Program-made: the position numbers and the translations under genes
Part shown: positions 57,776 to 64,000 of the stretch, in pieces
Numbering within the stretch: position 1 is the first letter of the stretch
Layout: every line of letters begins with the position of its first letter
Notes under the pieces: generated by a model
What the model saw: only the letters and a program-made list of their open reading frames with translations
Told to the model about the DNA's origin: nothing
Database searches by the model: none
DNA from: Sphingomonas trueperi
Lineage (GTDB): Bacteria > Pseudomonadota > Alphaproteobacteria > Sphingomonadales > Sphingomonadaceae
Assembly (NCBI RefSeq): GCF_011927635.1
Contig: NZ_JAATJB010000004.1
Coordinates: 124,001 to 188,000 of the forward strand
Direction of reading: 5' to 3'
Length of the DNA stretch: 64,000 nt

Positions 57776-58579
57776 ATGCAGACCAGCCTCGCCGACCGCG
57801 CCGCCGACCTTCTCAGGGTGCCGGTCTCGGGCGCGGCCGCGCTTTCCGGCGGCGACCTCTCCGCGGTGCATCGGCTACGGCTGGCCAATGGCGGCAGCGC
57901 GATTGCCAAGCAGGGGCCGCTGGTTTCGGAAGAAGCGGACATGCTGGCAGCCATCGCCGCGACCGGGGCGCCCGCCCCGGCGGTGCTTGCGGTAGGCGAA
58001 GACCTGCTGCTGATCGCGGAAATGCCGAACGACGGCCATCTCGGCACCAGCTGGGACAACCTCCTCACGGTGTTGCAAACCCTGCATGCGGCACCGGGCC
58101 GCGCCTATGGCTGGCTGGCGGATTACGCTTTCGGTCGCGTCGCCATTCCCAACGGCGCGACGAGCGACTGGCCGAGTTTTTGGGCCGAGCGGCGGCTGCG
58201 GACGCATCTGTCGCACGTCCCCGCGCCCCTCGCGCGTCGACTCGATCGGCTGGCCGATCGCCTCCCGAACCTGCTACCGATGCACCCCGCGCCGTCGCTG
58301 CTGCACGGCGACCTGTGGGGCGGCAATGTGCTGACCTCCGGCGGCCGGGTGACCGCGCTGATCGATCCCGCCTGCTATCATGGCGACCGCGAAGTCGATG
58401 CCGCCATGCTCACCCTGTTCGACGCGCCGCCCGCCCGCTTCTTCGATGCGCTCGCGCTGGCGCCCGGATGGCAGGAACGGCAGCCGATCTACCGGCTATG
58501 GCCGTTGCTCGTGCATCTGCGGCTGTTCGGCAGCAGCTATGCCGGCGCGGTGGAAACAGCGCTGGCCGCGGTCGAGTAA
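57776..58579 (+). CDS. fructosamine-kinase-family protein
   Basis: A 267-residue APH/choline-kinase-fold protein. The catalytic loop LLHGDLWGGNVL and metal-binding ALIDPACYHGDREVDAAML are clear, and an N-terminal ATP-site region SGGDLSAVHRLRLANGGSAIAKQ is present. Fructosamine kinases phosphorylate sugar-modified lysines so that glycation is reversed; that specific activity is not proven by sequence. It is divergent from the porin and ends a base before the amidotransferase stop codon on the other strand. Confidence 0.9.
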   Translation: MQTSLADRAADLLRVPVSGAAALSGGDLSAVHRLRLANGGSAIAKQGPLVSEEADMLAAIAATGAPAPAVLAVGEDLLLIAEMPNDGHLGTSWDNLLTVLQTLHAAPGRAYGWLADYAFGRVAIPNGATSDWPSFWAERRLRTHLSHVPAPLARRLDRLADRLPNLLPMHPAPSLLHGDLWGGNVLTSGGRVTALIDPACYHGDREVDAAMLTLFDAPPARFFDALALAPGWQERQPIYRLWPLLVHLRLFGSSYAGAVETALAAVE

Positions 58580-58580
58580 T

Positions 58581-60473
58581 TCAGCCAAACAGCCGCGCCA
58601 GGCTGCGCTCCAACATGACCAGCTGCCACAGCGTGCGGCCATGCTCCGCGCGGCCGGCCCGGTGGTCTTCGGCGAGCCGCGCGATCGTGCGCGGCTCGAA
58701 CCAGCCGCTCTGGAGGAGCAGCGGCGCGCGGGCGAGCGCCGCCGCCTCGTCGGCCAGCGCATGGCGGAACCAGGCGCTGATCGGGGTGACGAAGCCCATC
58801 TTGGGGCGATAGAGAATCTCGCGCGGCAGCCAGGGCTCCAGCGCCTTCTTCATCAACCACTTGCCTTGCCCCCCGCGGATGCGGAGCGACGGCGGCAGGC
58901 TCGCCTCGAACTCGACCAGCCGGTGGTCGAGCAGCGGCTCGCGCGCCTCCAGCCCCACCGCCATGCTGGTGCGGTCTACCTTGGTGAGAATGTCGCCGGG
59001 CAGCCAGTGGCGGATATCGGCATATTGGGCGCGATCGATCGCGTCGCGCGCGGGCGCCTGCCGCATCGTCTCGACATAGCGCGCCTCGGCGCGATAGCCG
59101 TCGAGCGCCGCCCGTGCCGTGTCGCTGTAGAGCTGGTCGCGCAACGCCGGCGTGGTGACGCCGACCGCCCTGGCATAGGCCTCCGCCCCACCCTCGGCGA
59201 GAGCGAGCAGCGTCGTCTTCGCGCGAAATGGCCGCGGTGCCCAGTCCGCCTTGGGATAGAGCGCGCCGAGCTGGCCGAACACCCGCGCCCGAACGTCCGA
59301 CGGCAGCAGGCCGCGGACCCGCTCCTCGGCGGCGAAGAAGCGGTGGCGGCGGTATCCGGCCAGCGCCTCGTCGGCCCCGTCGCCCGAAAGCGCGACGGTC
59401 ACGCTCTCGCGCGCCAGCTGGCAGACGCGGTAGGTGGGCAGCGCCGATGCATCGGCAAAGGGCTCGTCGAAGGCGGCAACCAGCGTATCGATCAGGCCGT
59501 AATCCTCATGCCCGACCGTGCGGGCGCGATGGCTGGTGGCGAAGCGCTGGGCGACCTTCGCGGCATGCGCGGTTTCGTCCAGCCCGGCCTCGTCGAAGCC
59601 GATCGTGCACGTCTTCACCGCCGCCTTGCTGCGCTCGGCCATCAGCGCGACCACCGCCGAGCTGTCGACGCCGCCCGAGAGGAACGCGCCCAAGGGCACG
59701 TCGGCAATCATTCGCGAGCGCACGGCGGTGCGCATCCGCTCGATCAGCTCGGCCTTGAGCTCTCGCGTGCGGCCGGCGGCACGGCGGGTGAAGTCGATGT
59801 CCCACCAGCGCACCGGCTGCGGTGCTGAGCGGCCGCGCTGGAGCAGCAGGAAATGCCCCGCCGGCAGCTTCTGCACGCCCGCGACGATGCAGGCGTCGTC
59901 GGGGACATAGCCCAGCGCCAGATAATCCTCGACCGCGCGGAAATCGGCGGCGCGGCGGAGCAGCGGGTGGGCAAGCAGGCCCTTCAGCTCCGAGGCAAAG
60001 GCGATCGCGCCATCGGCCAGCTCGGCATAATGGAGTGGCTTCACCCCAAAGCGGTCGCGGGCGAGGAACAGGCTCTGGCTGGTCGCGTCGTAGAGCGCGA
60101 AGGCGAACATGCCGTTCATCCGAGCAAGCAGGTCAGGCCCCCAGGCGCGCCAGCCGTGGAGCAGCACCTCGGTATCGCTGTCGGTGGCGAAGCGGGCGCC
60201 CAGCGCCTCCAGCTCGGCGCGGACCTCGCGGAAATTGTAGATCTCGCCGTTGAAGGTGACGGCAAGGCTCTGGTCTGGCAGCGCCATCGGCTGCACGCCG
60301 CCTTCGAGGTCGATGACCGCCAGCCGGCGATGGCCGAGCCCCACGCCCGCCACGCACCACACCCCCGAACCGTCGGGGCCGCGATGCGCCTGGGCGTCGC
60401 TCATCGCGACGATGCGGGCGGGATCGATCGGCTTGGGAAGGCAGGGATAGAAGAGGCCGGCGATGCCGCACAT
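58581..60473 (-). CDS. XrtA/PEP-CTERM-associated asparagine-synthase-like amidotransferase
   Basis: A 630-residue class II glutamine amidotransferase with N-terminal nucleophile Cys2 (MCGIAGLFYP), glutaminase motif AHRGPDGSGVW, NGEIYNFREV, and a synthetase domain with the PP-loop FLSGGVDSSAVVAL and SGDGADEALAGYRRH. Length and order match amidotransferases of exosortase-associated polysaccharide clusters, which amidate a sugar or precursor; true asparagine synthesis is less likely. It starts 33 nt downstream of the glycosyltransferase stop, leaving no room for xrtA. Confidence 0.92.
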   Translation of the reverse strand: MCGIAGLFYPCLPKPIDPARIVAMSDAQAHRGPDGSGVWCVAGVGLGHRRLAVIDLEGGVQPMALPDQSLAVTFNGEIYNFREVRAELEALGARFATDSDTEVLLHGWRAWGPDLLARMNGMFAFALYDATSQSLFLARDRFGVKPLHYAELADGAIAFASELKGLLAHPLLRRAADFRAVEDYLALGYVPDDACIVAGVQKLPAGHFLLLQRGRSAPQPVRWWDIDFTRRAAGRTRELKAELIERMRTAVRSRMIADVPLGAFLSGGVDSSAVVALMAERSKAAVKTCTIGFDEAGLDETAHAAKVAQRFATSHRARTVGHEDYGLIDTLVAAFDEPFADASALPTYRVCQLARESVTVALSGDGADEALAGYRRHRFFAAEERVRGLLPSDVRARVFGQLGALYPKADWAPRPFRAKTTLLALAEGGAEAYARAVGVTTPALRDQLYSDTARAALDGYRAEARYVETMRQAPARDAIDRAQYADIRHWLPGDILTKVDRTSMAVGLEAREPLLDHRLVEFEASLPPSLRIRGGQGKWLMKKALEPWLPREILYRPKMGFVTPISAWFRHALADEAAALARAPLLLQSGWFEPRTIARLAEDHRAGRAEHGRTLWQLVMLERSLARLFG

Positions 60474-60506
60474 CAGCGCATGCCCTCGCGGTCGTCCATC
60501 CGTCCC

Positions 60507-61772
60507 CTATCGTCGCCGTTCATGATCCGCATCGTAGCGGCCCGGTACCAAGCGATCGCCGCGCACGCCACCCCGCTGGTGGCGCTGGCGTGCAGGAGCC
60601 TCGAGCAGCGCGTCGAGCGGTGCCAGCCGCGCGTCCCAGCTGTAGCGGGCAATCACCCGCGCACGGGCGGCGGCGCCGAGTGCCGTGGCGGTATCGGGGG
60701 CGTCCAGCAAGCGCAGCACGGCGTCGCCGAATGCGTCTGCGCCCTCGGCGACGCAGAGCGTTCCGGCATGATCGATCCCCTCGGCGGCAGCCGGCGAGGC
60801 GACGACGGCGCGCGCCATCGCCATGCCTTCGAGCACCTTGTTCTGAATGCCCCGCGCCAGCTGCAGCGGCGCGACCACCAACGCTGCGGCGGCAAGCCAA
60901 TCGCGAACGTCCGGCACGGTGCCGGTCACGAGTATGCCGGGCCGCTCCGCCAACGCCTGGACGGCCTGCGTCGGCGCACGGCCCACGATCGCAAAGCGCG
61001 CCGCCGAATGGGCCAATCGGACGCGTGGGAACACCTTGTCGGCGAACCAGGTGACCGCCTCGACATTCGGCCGGTAATCCATCTGGCCGGTGAAAACGAG
61101 CAGCGGCCCCGCCCCGCCAGTCGGTTCGAAACGGCTGGCGGGATCGTAGAAGACCGTGTCGATGCCGTTCTCGATCGCATATACGTGGGAGGCGTTCGTG
61201 CGCGCCCGGAACAGCGCCGCCTCGGCCTCGCTGACGAACAGGCTGGCATCGGCCGCCCCGGCGACGCGGCGCTCATGGGCGAGCAGCAGCGACGCCTCAC
61301 GCCGGTGGACCCAGGCCATCGGTCCACGCCCGCCCTCGGCATAGGCGGCGAACTTGGCCGAATCCATGTCGACGAAGTCCATGATCACCCGCTGCCGGGG
61401 TGCCGGCGGCAGATATTGCGCCATCTGGCTGGAAAAGAGGAAGATCGTCTCGATCGGCTCCGCCGCCAGCAGCGCATCCACGGCGCGGCGCGCCGCCGGA
61501 TCGGCAAAGGCGACGAGCGACACCGGCCGCCGCTGCAGCAGCGCCCGCGCCCCCGTCCAGACGGTCGGCGCGTCCCGCCAGACGATCGTGCGCGTCGCGG
61601 CATAGGCCGCAAGGCCGTCCTGGTGCCTCAGGTCGTCGGGGTCATCGGCGAAGGCGACCAGATGAAGGCGATGGTTCCGGGCGAGATGGCGCAGCAGGTG
61701 ATAGGCGCGGATCTTGTCGCCGCGATCCGGCGGAAAGGGCATGCGGTGGGCGAGGAACAGGATGTCGCCCAT
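60507..61772 (-). CDS. XrtA-system TIGR03087-like glycosyltransferase
   Basis: A 421-residue GT-B glycosyltransferase. GDILFLAHRMPFPPDRGDKIRAYHLLRHLA (first block, residues 2-31) is the family N-terminus, and LQLARGIQNKVLEGMAMARAVVASPAAAEGI holds the donor-binding helices near residue 330. It would add a sugar to an exopolysaccharide precursor. The last about 30 residues are unusually basic (many Arg/His) and may be non-native tail sequence from readthrough into former intergenic DNA. The start at 61772 overlaps the FemAB stop by one base. Confidence 0.9.
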   Translation of the reverse strand: MGDILFLAHRMPFPPDRGDKIRAYHLLRHLARNHRLHLVAFADDPDDLRHQDGLAAYAATRTIVWRDAPTVWTGARALLQRRPVSLVAFADPAARRAVDALLAAEPIETIFLFSSQMAQYLPPAPRQRVIMDFVDMDSAKFAAYAEGGRGPMAWVHRREASLLLAHERRVAGAADASLFVSEAEAALFRARTNASHVYAIENGIDTVFYDPASRFEPTGGAGPLLVFTGQMDYRPNVEAVTWFADKVFPRVRLAHSAARFAIVGRAPTQAVQALAERPGILVTGTVPDVRDWLAAAALVVAPLQLARGIQNKVLEGMAMARAVVASPAAAEGIDHAGTLCVAEGADAFGDAVLRLLDAPDTATALGAAARARVIARYSWDARLAPLDALLEAPARQRHQRGGVRGDRLVPGRYDADHERRR

Positions 61773-62824
61773 CAGCCGAGACCGCGCGAGAGCAGCGGGC
61801 CGATGCGGTTGGCCGCCCAGAGCGGCAGCCGCTTCCACGCGGCGATCTGCAGCCGGTACTTCGGATCGAGCGGGTTGATGCTGCGCGGTGCCGCGCCCTC
61901 GGCGTGGCGGGAGAAATAGACTAACGGCTCGGGCGTGAAGCCCCAGTTCTTCTTGAACGCCGCCGCCCCGGTGCCGGCCTTGGAGCGCCCGAAATCGAAG
62001 CGCGCACAGCCGCGCTCACGGGCATGCGCCATCAGTGCGAAATACATCCGGTCGTTGGCGCGCAGCCCGCGCGCCGCTTCGGTCCCGCCGCCCCAATAGG
62101 GGTAGACGGTACCGCGCCAATAGAGGCTGAGCACGCTGGCCACCGCGAGACGCTGGTGGCGGACGGTGAGGATGTCCGCCTCCGCCCCGAACGCCTCCAG
62201 CACCGCGGCGAACAGCGCGGTGGGGAAGACCGGCGTGCCGAGGTTGCGGACACTTTCCGCATAGACGCGGTAATGCGTGCGGCGGGCGGCACGATCGGCA
62301 CCCACCTCCACCGTCAGATCCGCAGCGAGCGCCTTGCGCAGTTCGGCGCGCTGCTTGCGCGGCACCGCGAGCAGTTCGGCCTCGTCATCGGCCGCGAGCC
62401 GGCGGACGAAGCTGAGATAGGTCATATCGTCCCGTACCCAGTCTTCGCCCGGACAGGGTCCGCCGCGCAGGTCAAGGCTGGGGCAGCGCAAACGTGTGGC
62501 GAGGCTCCAGGCGGCCTGTCCCAGCGCGGCGACGGCATAGCCCTGCTCGGCAAGAATGCCGCCGCCGACGCCGAAGCCGGTCGAGACCAGCGCCCGGCCG
62601 AACAACGGCGAGGCGATCGCCGTCAGCGGCAGTACCCCAACGATCCGCCCGCCACCGCCCTCCGCCACCAGATAGTGGCTGCGCTGACGACAACCCTTCG
62701 CCACCGCCATGCTCCATTCGGGCAGATGGAAGGGCGTGGCATCCGCCTGCGCATCGACCCAGGCGGCAAGACGCCCGCGCTCGCTCGCATCGTGCAGGTC
62801 GGCGGTGCGGACGGACAGGGTCAC
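61772..62824 (-). CDS. XrtA-associated FemAB-family protein
   Basis: A 350-residue acyltransferase-fold protein of the FemAB type. It has two GNAT-like halves; blocks ADATPFHLPEWSMAVAKGC, GGPCPGEDWVRDDMTYLS, YWGGGTEAARGLRANDRMYF and ARFDFGRSKAGTGAAAFKKNWG match the exosortase-associated FemAB subgroup. FemAB proteins transfer amino acids from aminoacyl-tRNA; here a role in modifying a surface polysaccharide is inferred from position. It overlaps the deacetylase stop by 4 nt. Confidence 0.9.
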   Translation of the reverse strand: MTLSVRTADLHDASERGRLAAWVDAQADATPFHLPEWSMAVAKGCRQRSHYLVAEGGGGRIVGVLPLTAIASPLFGRALVSTGFGVGGGILAEQGYAVAALGQAAWSLATRLRCPSLDLRGGPCPGEDWVRDDMTYLSFVRRLAADDEAELLAVPRKQRAELRKALAADLTVEVGADRAARRTHYRVYAESVRNLGTPVFPTALFAAVLEAFGAEADILTVRHQRLAVASVLSLYWRGTVYPYWGGGTEAARGLRANDRMYFALMAHARERGCARFDFGRSKAGTGAAAFKKNWGFTPEPLVYFSRHAEGAAPRSINPLDPKYRLQIAAWKRLPLWAANRIGPLLSRGLG

Positions 62825-63666
62825 GCCAGCCGCTCCGCCGCCTGTGCCGCGATCGCATCCACCCGGCCCCAGTCGTGGCGCGCCAGCAGCGTCCGCAGCT
62901 TGCCCTCCATCGCGCCCAGCCGGGCATAATGGCGCAATCGCGACTTGAACGGTGCGGCACGCACCCGCGGCTGGCCGGGGTCGATCTCCCAGGGATGGAA
63001 GTAGAACATCGCCGCCTCACCGCGTGCATTGGCGCCGCGGATCGCACGATCGGCAACCCCCTGCGGCAGCAGCCGGAAGAACCCGCCGCCCGCGGTCACC
63101 TCGCGCCCCAGCACCCGCGCGATCGTGATCGGCAGCTCGATCAGCCGCGCATCGGGCAGCGGGCGGAACGGCGTGCGCGGCGCATCGGGCCAGCCATAAT
63201 GATCATGCGCGATCGGCGCGATGCTCGAAGAGTAGCAATAGCCCGCCTCGGCGAGCACCGCATGCGCCCAAGGCGTGCGGCGGTCGATCGAAAAGCTCGG
63301 CGCGCGATAGCCGTTCACCGCGACGCCCGCGGCATCCTCCAGCGCGGCGCGCGCGCGGGCGAGATCGGCGCGGAACTGGTCGGGCGTCAGCGTGAAGACG
63401 CGGGCATGGTCCCAGCCATGGCTGGCGACCTCGTGCCCCGCCTCGGCGATGCGGCGGATCAGCCTGGGATGACGCTCCGCCACCCAGCCGAGCGTGAAGA
63501 AGGTGCCCTGCACCCCCGCTTCCGCGAACAGCGCCAGCACGCAATCGGTATTGGCCTCGACACGTCGCTCCAGTCCGTCCCAATCGCCACGCGCGATCGT
63601 GGTCTCGAAGGCGCCGACCTGGAACCAGTCCTCGACATCGACCGACAGGCCGTTGCGCACGCCCAT
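62821..63666 (-). CDS. XrtA-associated polysaccharide deacetylase
   Basis: A 281-residue carbohydrate-esterase-4-type protein. NGLSVDVEDWFQVGAFE carries the catalytic Asp and metal-Asp, TFFTLGWVAERHPRLIRRIA and VASHGWDHARVFTL contain metal-binding His residues, and the C-terminus has YFHPWEIDPGQPR, typical of the DUF3473-containing exosortase deacetylases. It probably removes acetyl groups from an N-acetylated exopolysaccharide in or near the envelope. It is upstream of FemAB (ATGA overlap) and 3 nt from the next gene's stop codon. Confidence 0.92.
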   Translation of the reverse strand: MGVRNGLSVDVEDWFQVGAFETTIARGDWDGLERRVEANTDCVLALFAEAGVQGTFFTLGWVAERHPRLIRRIAEAGHEVASHGWDHARVFTLTPDQFRADLARARAALEDAAGVAVNGYRAPSFSIDRRTPWAHAVLAEAGYCYSSSIAPIAHDHYGWPDAPRTPFRPLPDARLIELPITIARVLGREVTAGGGFFRLLPQGVADRAIRGANARGEAAMFYFHPWEIDPGQPRVRAAPFKSRLRHYARLGAMEGKLRTLLARHDWGRVDAIAAQAAERLA

Positions 63667-63669
63667 CGC

Positions 63670-64000
63670 TCAGGCAGCACTGCCGCGCAGCGCGTCGAGG
63701 TCGATGCCGCTGCGACCATCGTCCTTCTCCACCCAGTCGACCAGCAGCGAGAGCACCCGGCGCAGCGCATCCGACTGCGAGGCGACCTGCGCCTCCAGCT
63801 CGGCGACGCGGCGCTCGAGCGCCCGAGTTTCGGCCGAGCCCTCCGGCACCGCGCGCAGTTCGGCGACGCGGCCGGCGCGCACCGGCGCCGGTTCGGGCAC
63901 CGGCTCGGGCGCCGGCTCGATCACATCCTCCTGCTCGATATCCTCGATCACCGCCGCGACATCGGGCGCGCCGAAATTCTCGATCTGCTCGACGGCGCCG
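63670..64000 (-). CDS. C-terminal part of a coiled-coil protein, probably XrtA-associated ATPase; 5' end beyond window
   Basis: The frame is open from the window edge to the stop at 63670. The visible 109 residues contain a Glu/Pro/Ala-rich segment (EPAPEPVPEPAPVRAG), then a helical RRVAELEAQVASQSDALRRVLSLLVDWVE. In related clusters the gene before the deacetylase encodes an ExeA-like AAA ATPase, and this could be its C-terminus, but no ATPase motif is in view. The GTG at 63951 is only an internal codon. Confidence 0.5.
   Translation of the reverse strand, partial: GAVEQIENFGAPDVAAVIEDIEQEDVIEPAPEPVPEPAPVRAGRVAELRAVPEGSAETRALERRVAELEAQVASQSDALRRVLSLLVDWVEKDDGRSGIDLDALRGSAA

Noticed and set aside
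58581..60473. Ordinary asparagine synthetase (asnB)
   Set aside because: Sequence and the deacetylase-FemAB-glycosyltransferase neighbours fit the exosortase-associated amidotransferase better, although asparagine synthesis is not excluded.
59853..61919. Open frame of about 690 codons on the plus strand antisense to the XrtA cassette
   Set aside because: Shadow of two well-supported minus-strand genes; no motif and no ribosome site.

Overview
The window looks like chromosomal DNA of a sphingomonad (Alphaproteobacteria, Sphingomonadales). Support comes from high-GC coding sequence, the pckA / chvI-chvG / PTS neighbourhood typical of alphaproteobacteria, tpiA-ppiD-trpE linkage, DUF2849/DUF934 proteins in a sulfur-assimilation operon, an exosortase (XrtA)-type exopolysaccharide cassette, and dispersed palindromic elements. 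Gene density is very high: many neighbours overlap by 4 nt (ATGA or TTGA), no gene-free stretch exceeds 300 bases, and no tRNA, rRNA, CRISPR array, transposase gene or prophage was recognised. The species is inference; no ribosomal RNA is present to settle it.

Layout. 1-1.7 kb: small membrane-stress proteins (YqjD/YqjE/YqjK-like) and a DUF4170 protein. 1.9-8.0 kb: pckA, divergent from chvI-chvG-rapZ-EIIA-HPr, a regulatory array linking envelope sensing, small-RNA turnover and the nitrogen/carbon PTS; an HPr kinase gene is missing from the position where it is often found. 8.3-9.5 kb: rRNA/tRNA methyltransferase and a META-domain protein. 9.57-11.08 kb: an AT-richer islet holding one Sll1717-family P-loop ATPase broken by an in-frame TAG. 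11.1-18.6 kb: housekeeping genes (rmuC, def, recR, fmt, truA, an RlmD/TrmA-like methyltransferase, nnr). 18.2-26 kb: ilvD, formylglutamate amidohydrolase, enoyl-CoA hydratase, ispE, TPR protein and ETF-QO, all on the minus strand. 26.1-29.7 kb: UDG-like protein, lytic transglycosylase, moaB, VOC protein. 29.7-43.8 kb: radical SAM, SGNH hydrolase, M1 peptidase, amn, GNAT, rimO, serine hydrolase, M17 peptidase, GGDEF/EAL protein.

43.9-56.1 kb: tpiA, then ppiD-trpE, trpG, trpD-trpC-moaC, with two small secreted-protein genes and a palindromic element separating the trp genes, followed by a sulfate-assimilation operon (cobA, DUF2849, sulfite reductase, DUF934, APS reductase). 56.3-58.6 kb: carbohydrate porin and fructosamine-kinase-like protein. 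58.6-64 kb: minus-strand XrtA/PEP-CTERM-associated cassette (deacetylase, FemAB protein, glycosyltransferase, asparagine-synthase-like amidotransferase) that runs off the right edge and has no exosortase gene between glycosyltransferase and amidotransferase.

Points most worth a second look: the amber-split ATPase islet, the five-copy palindromic element family with a partly conserved core, a hairpin that buries the Shine-Dalgarno sequence of a serine-hydrolase gene, the missing hprK and xrtA, a UDG-like protein without recognisable iron-sulfur cysteines, and a possible CTG start coupled to the pckA stop. I did not find a clearly new multi-gene system.
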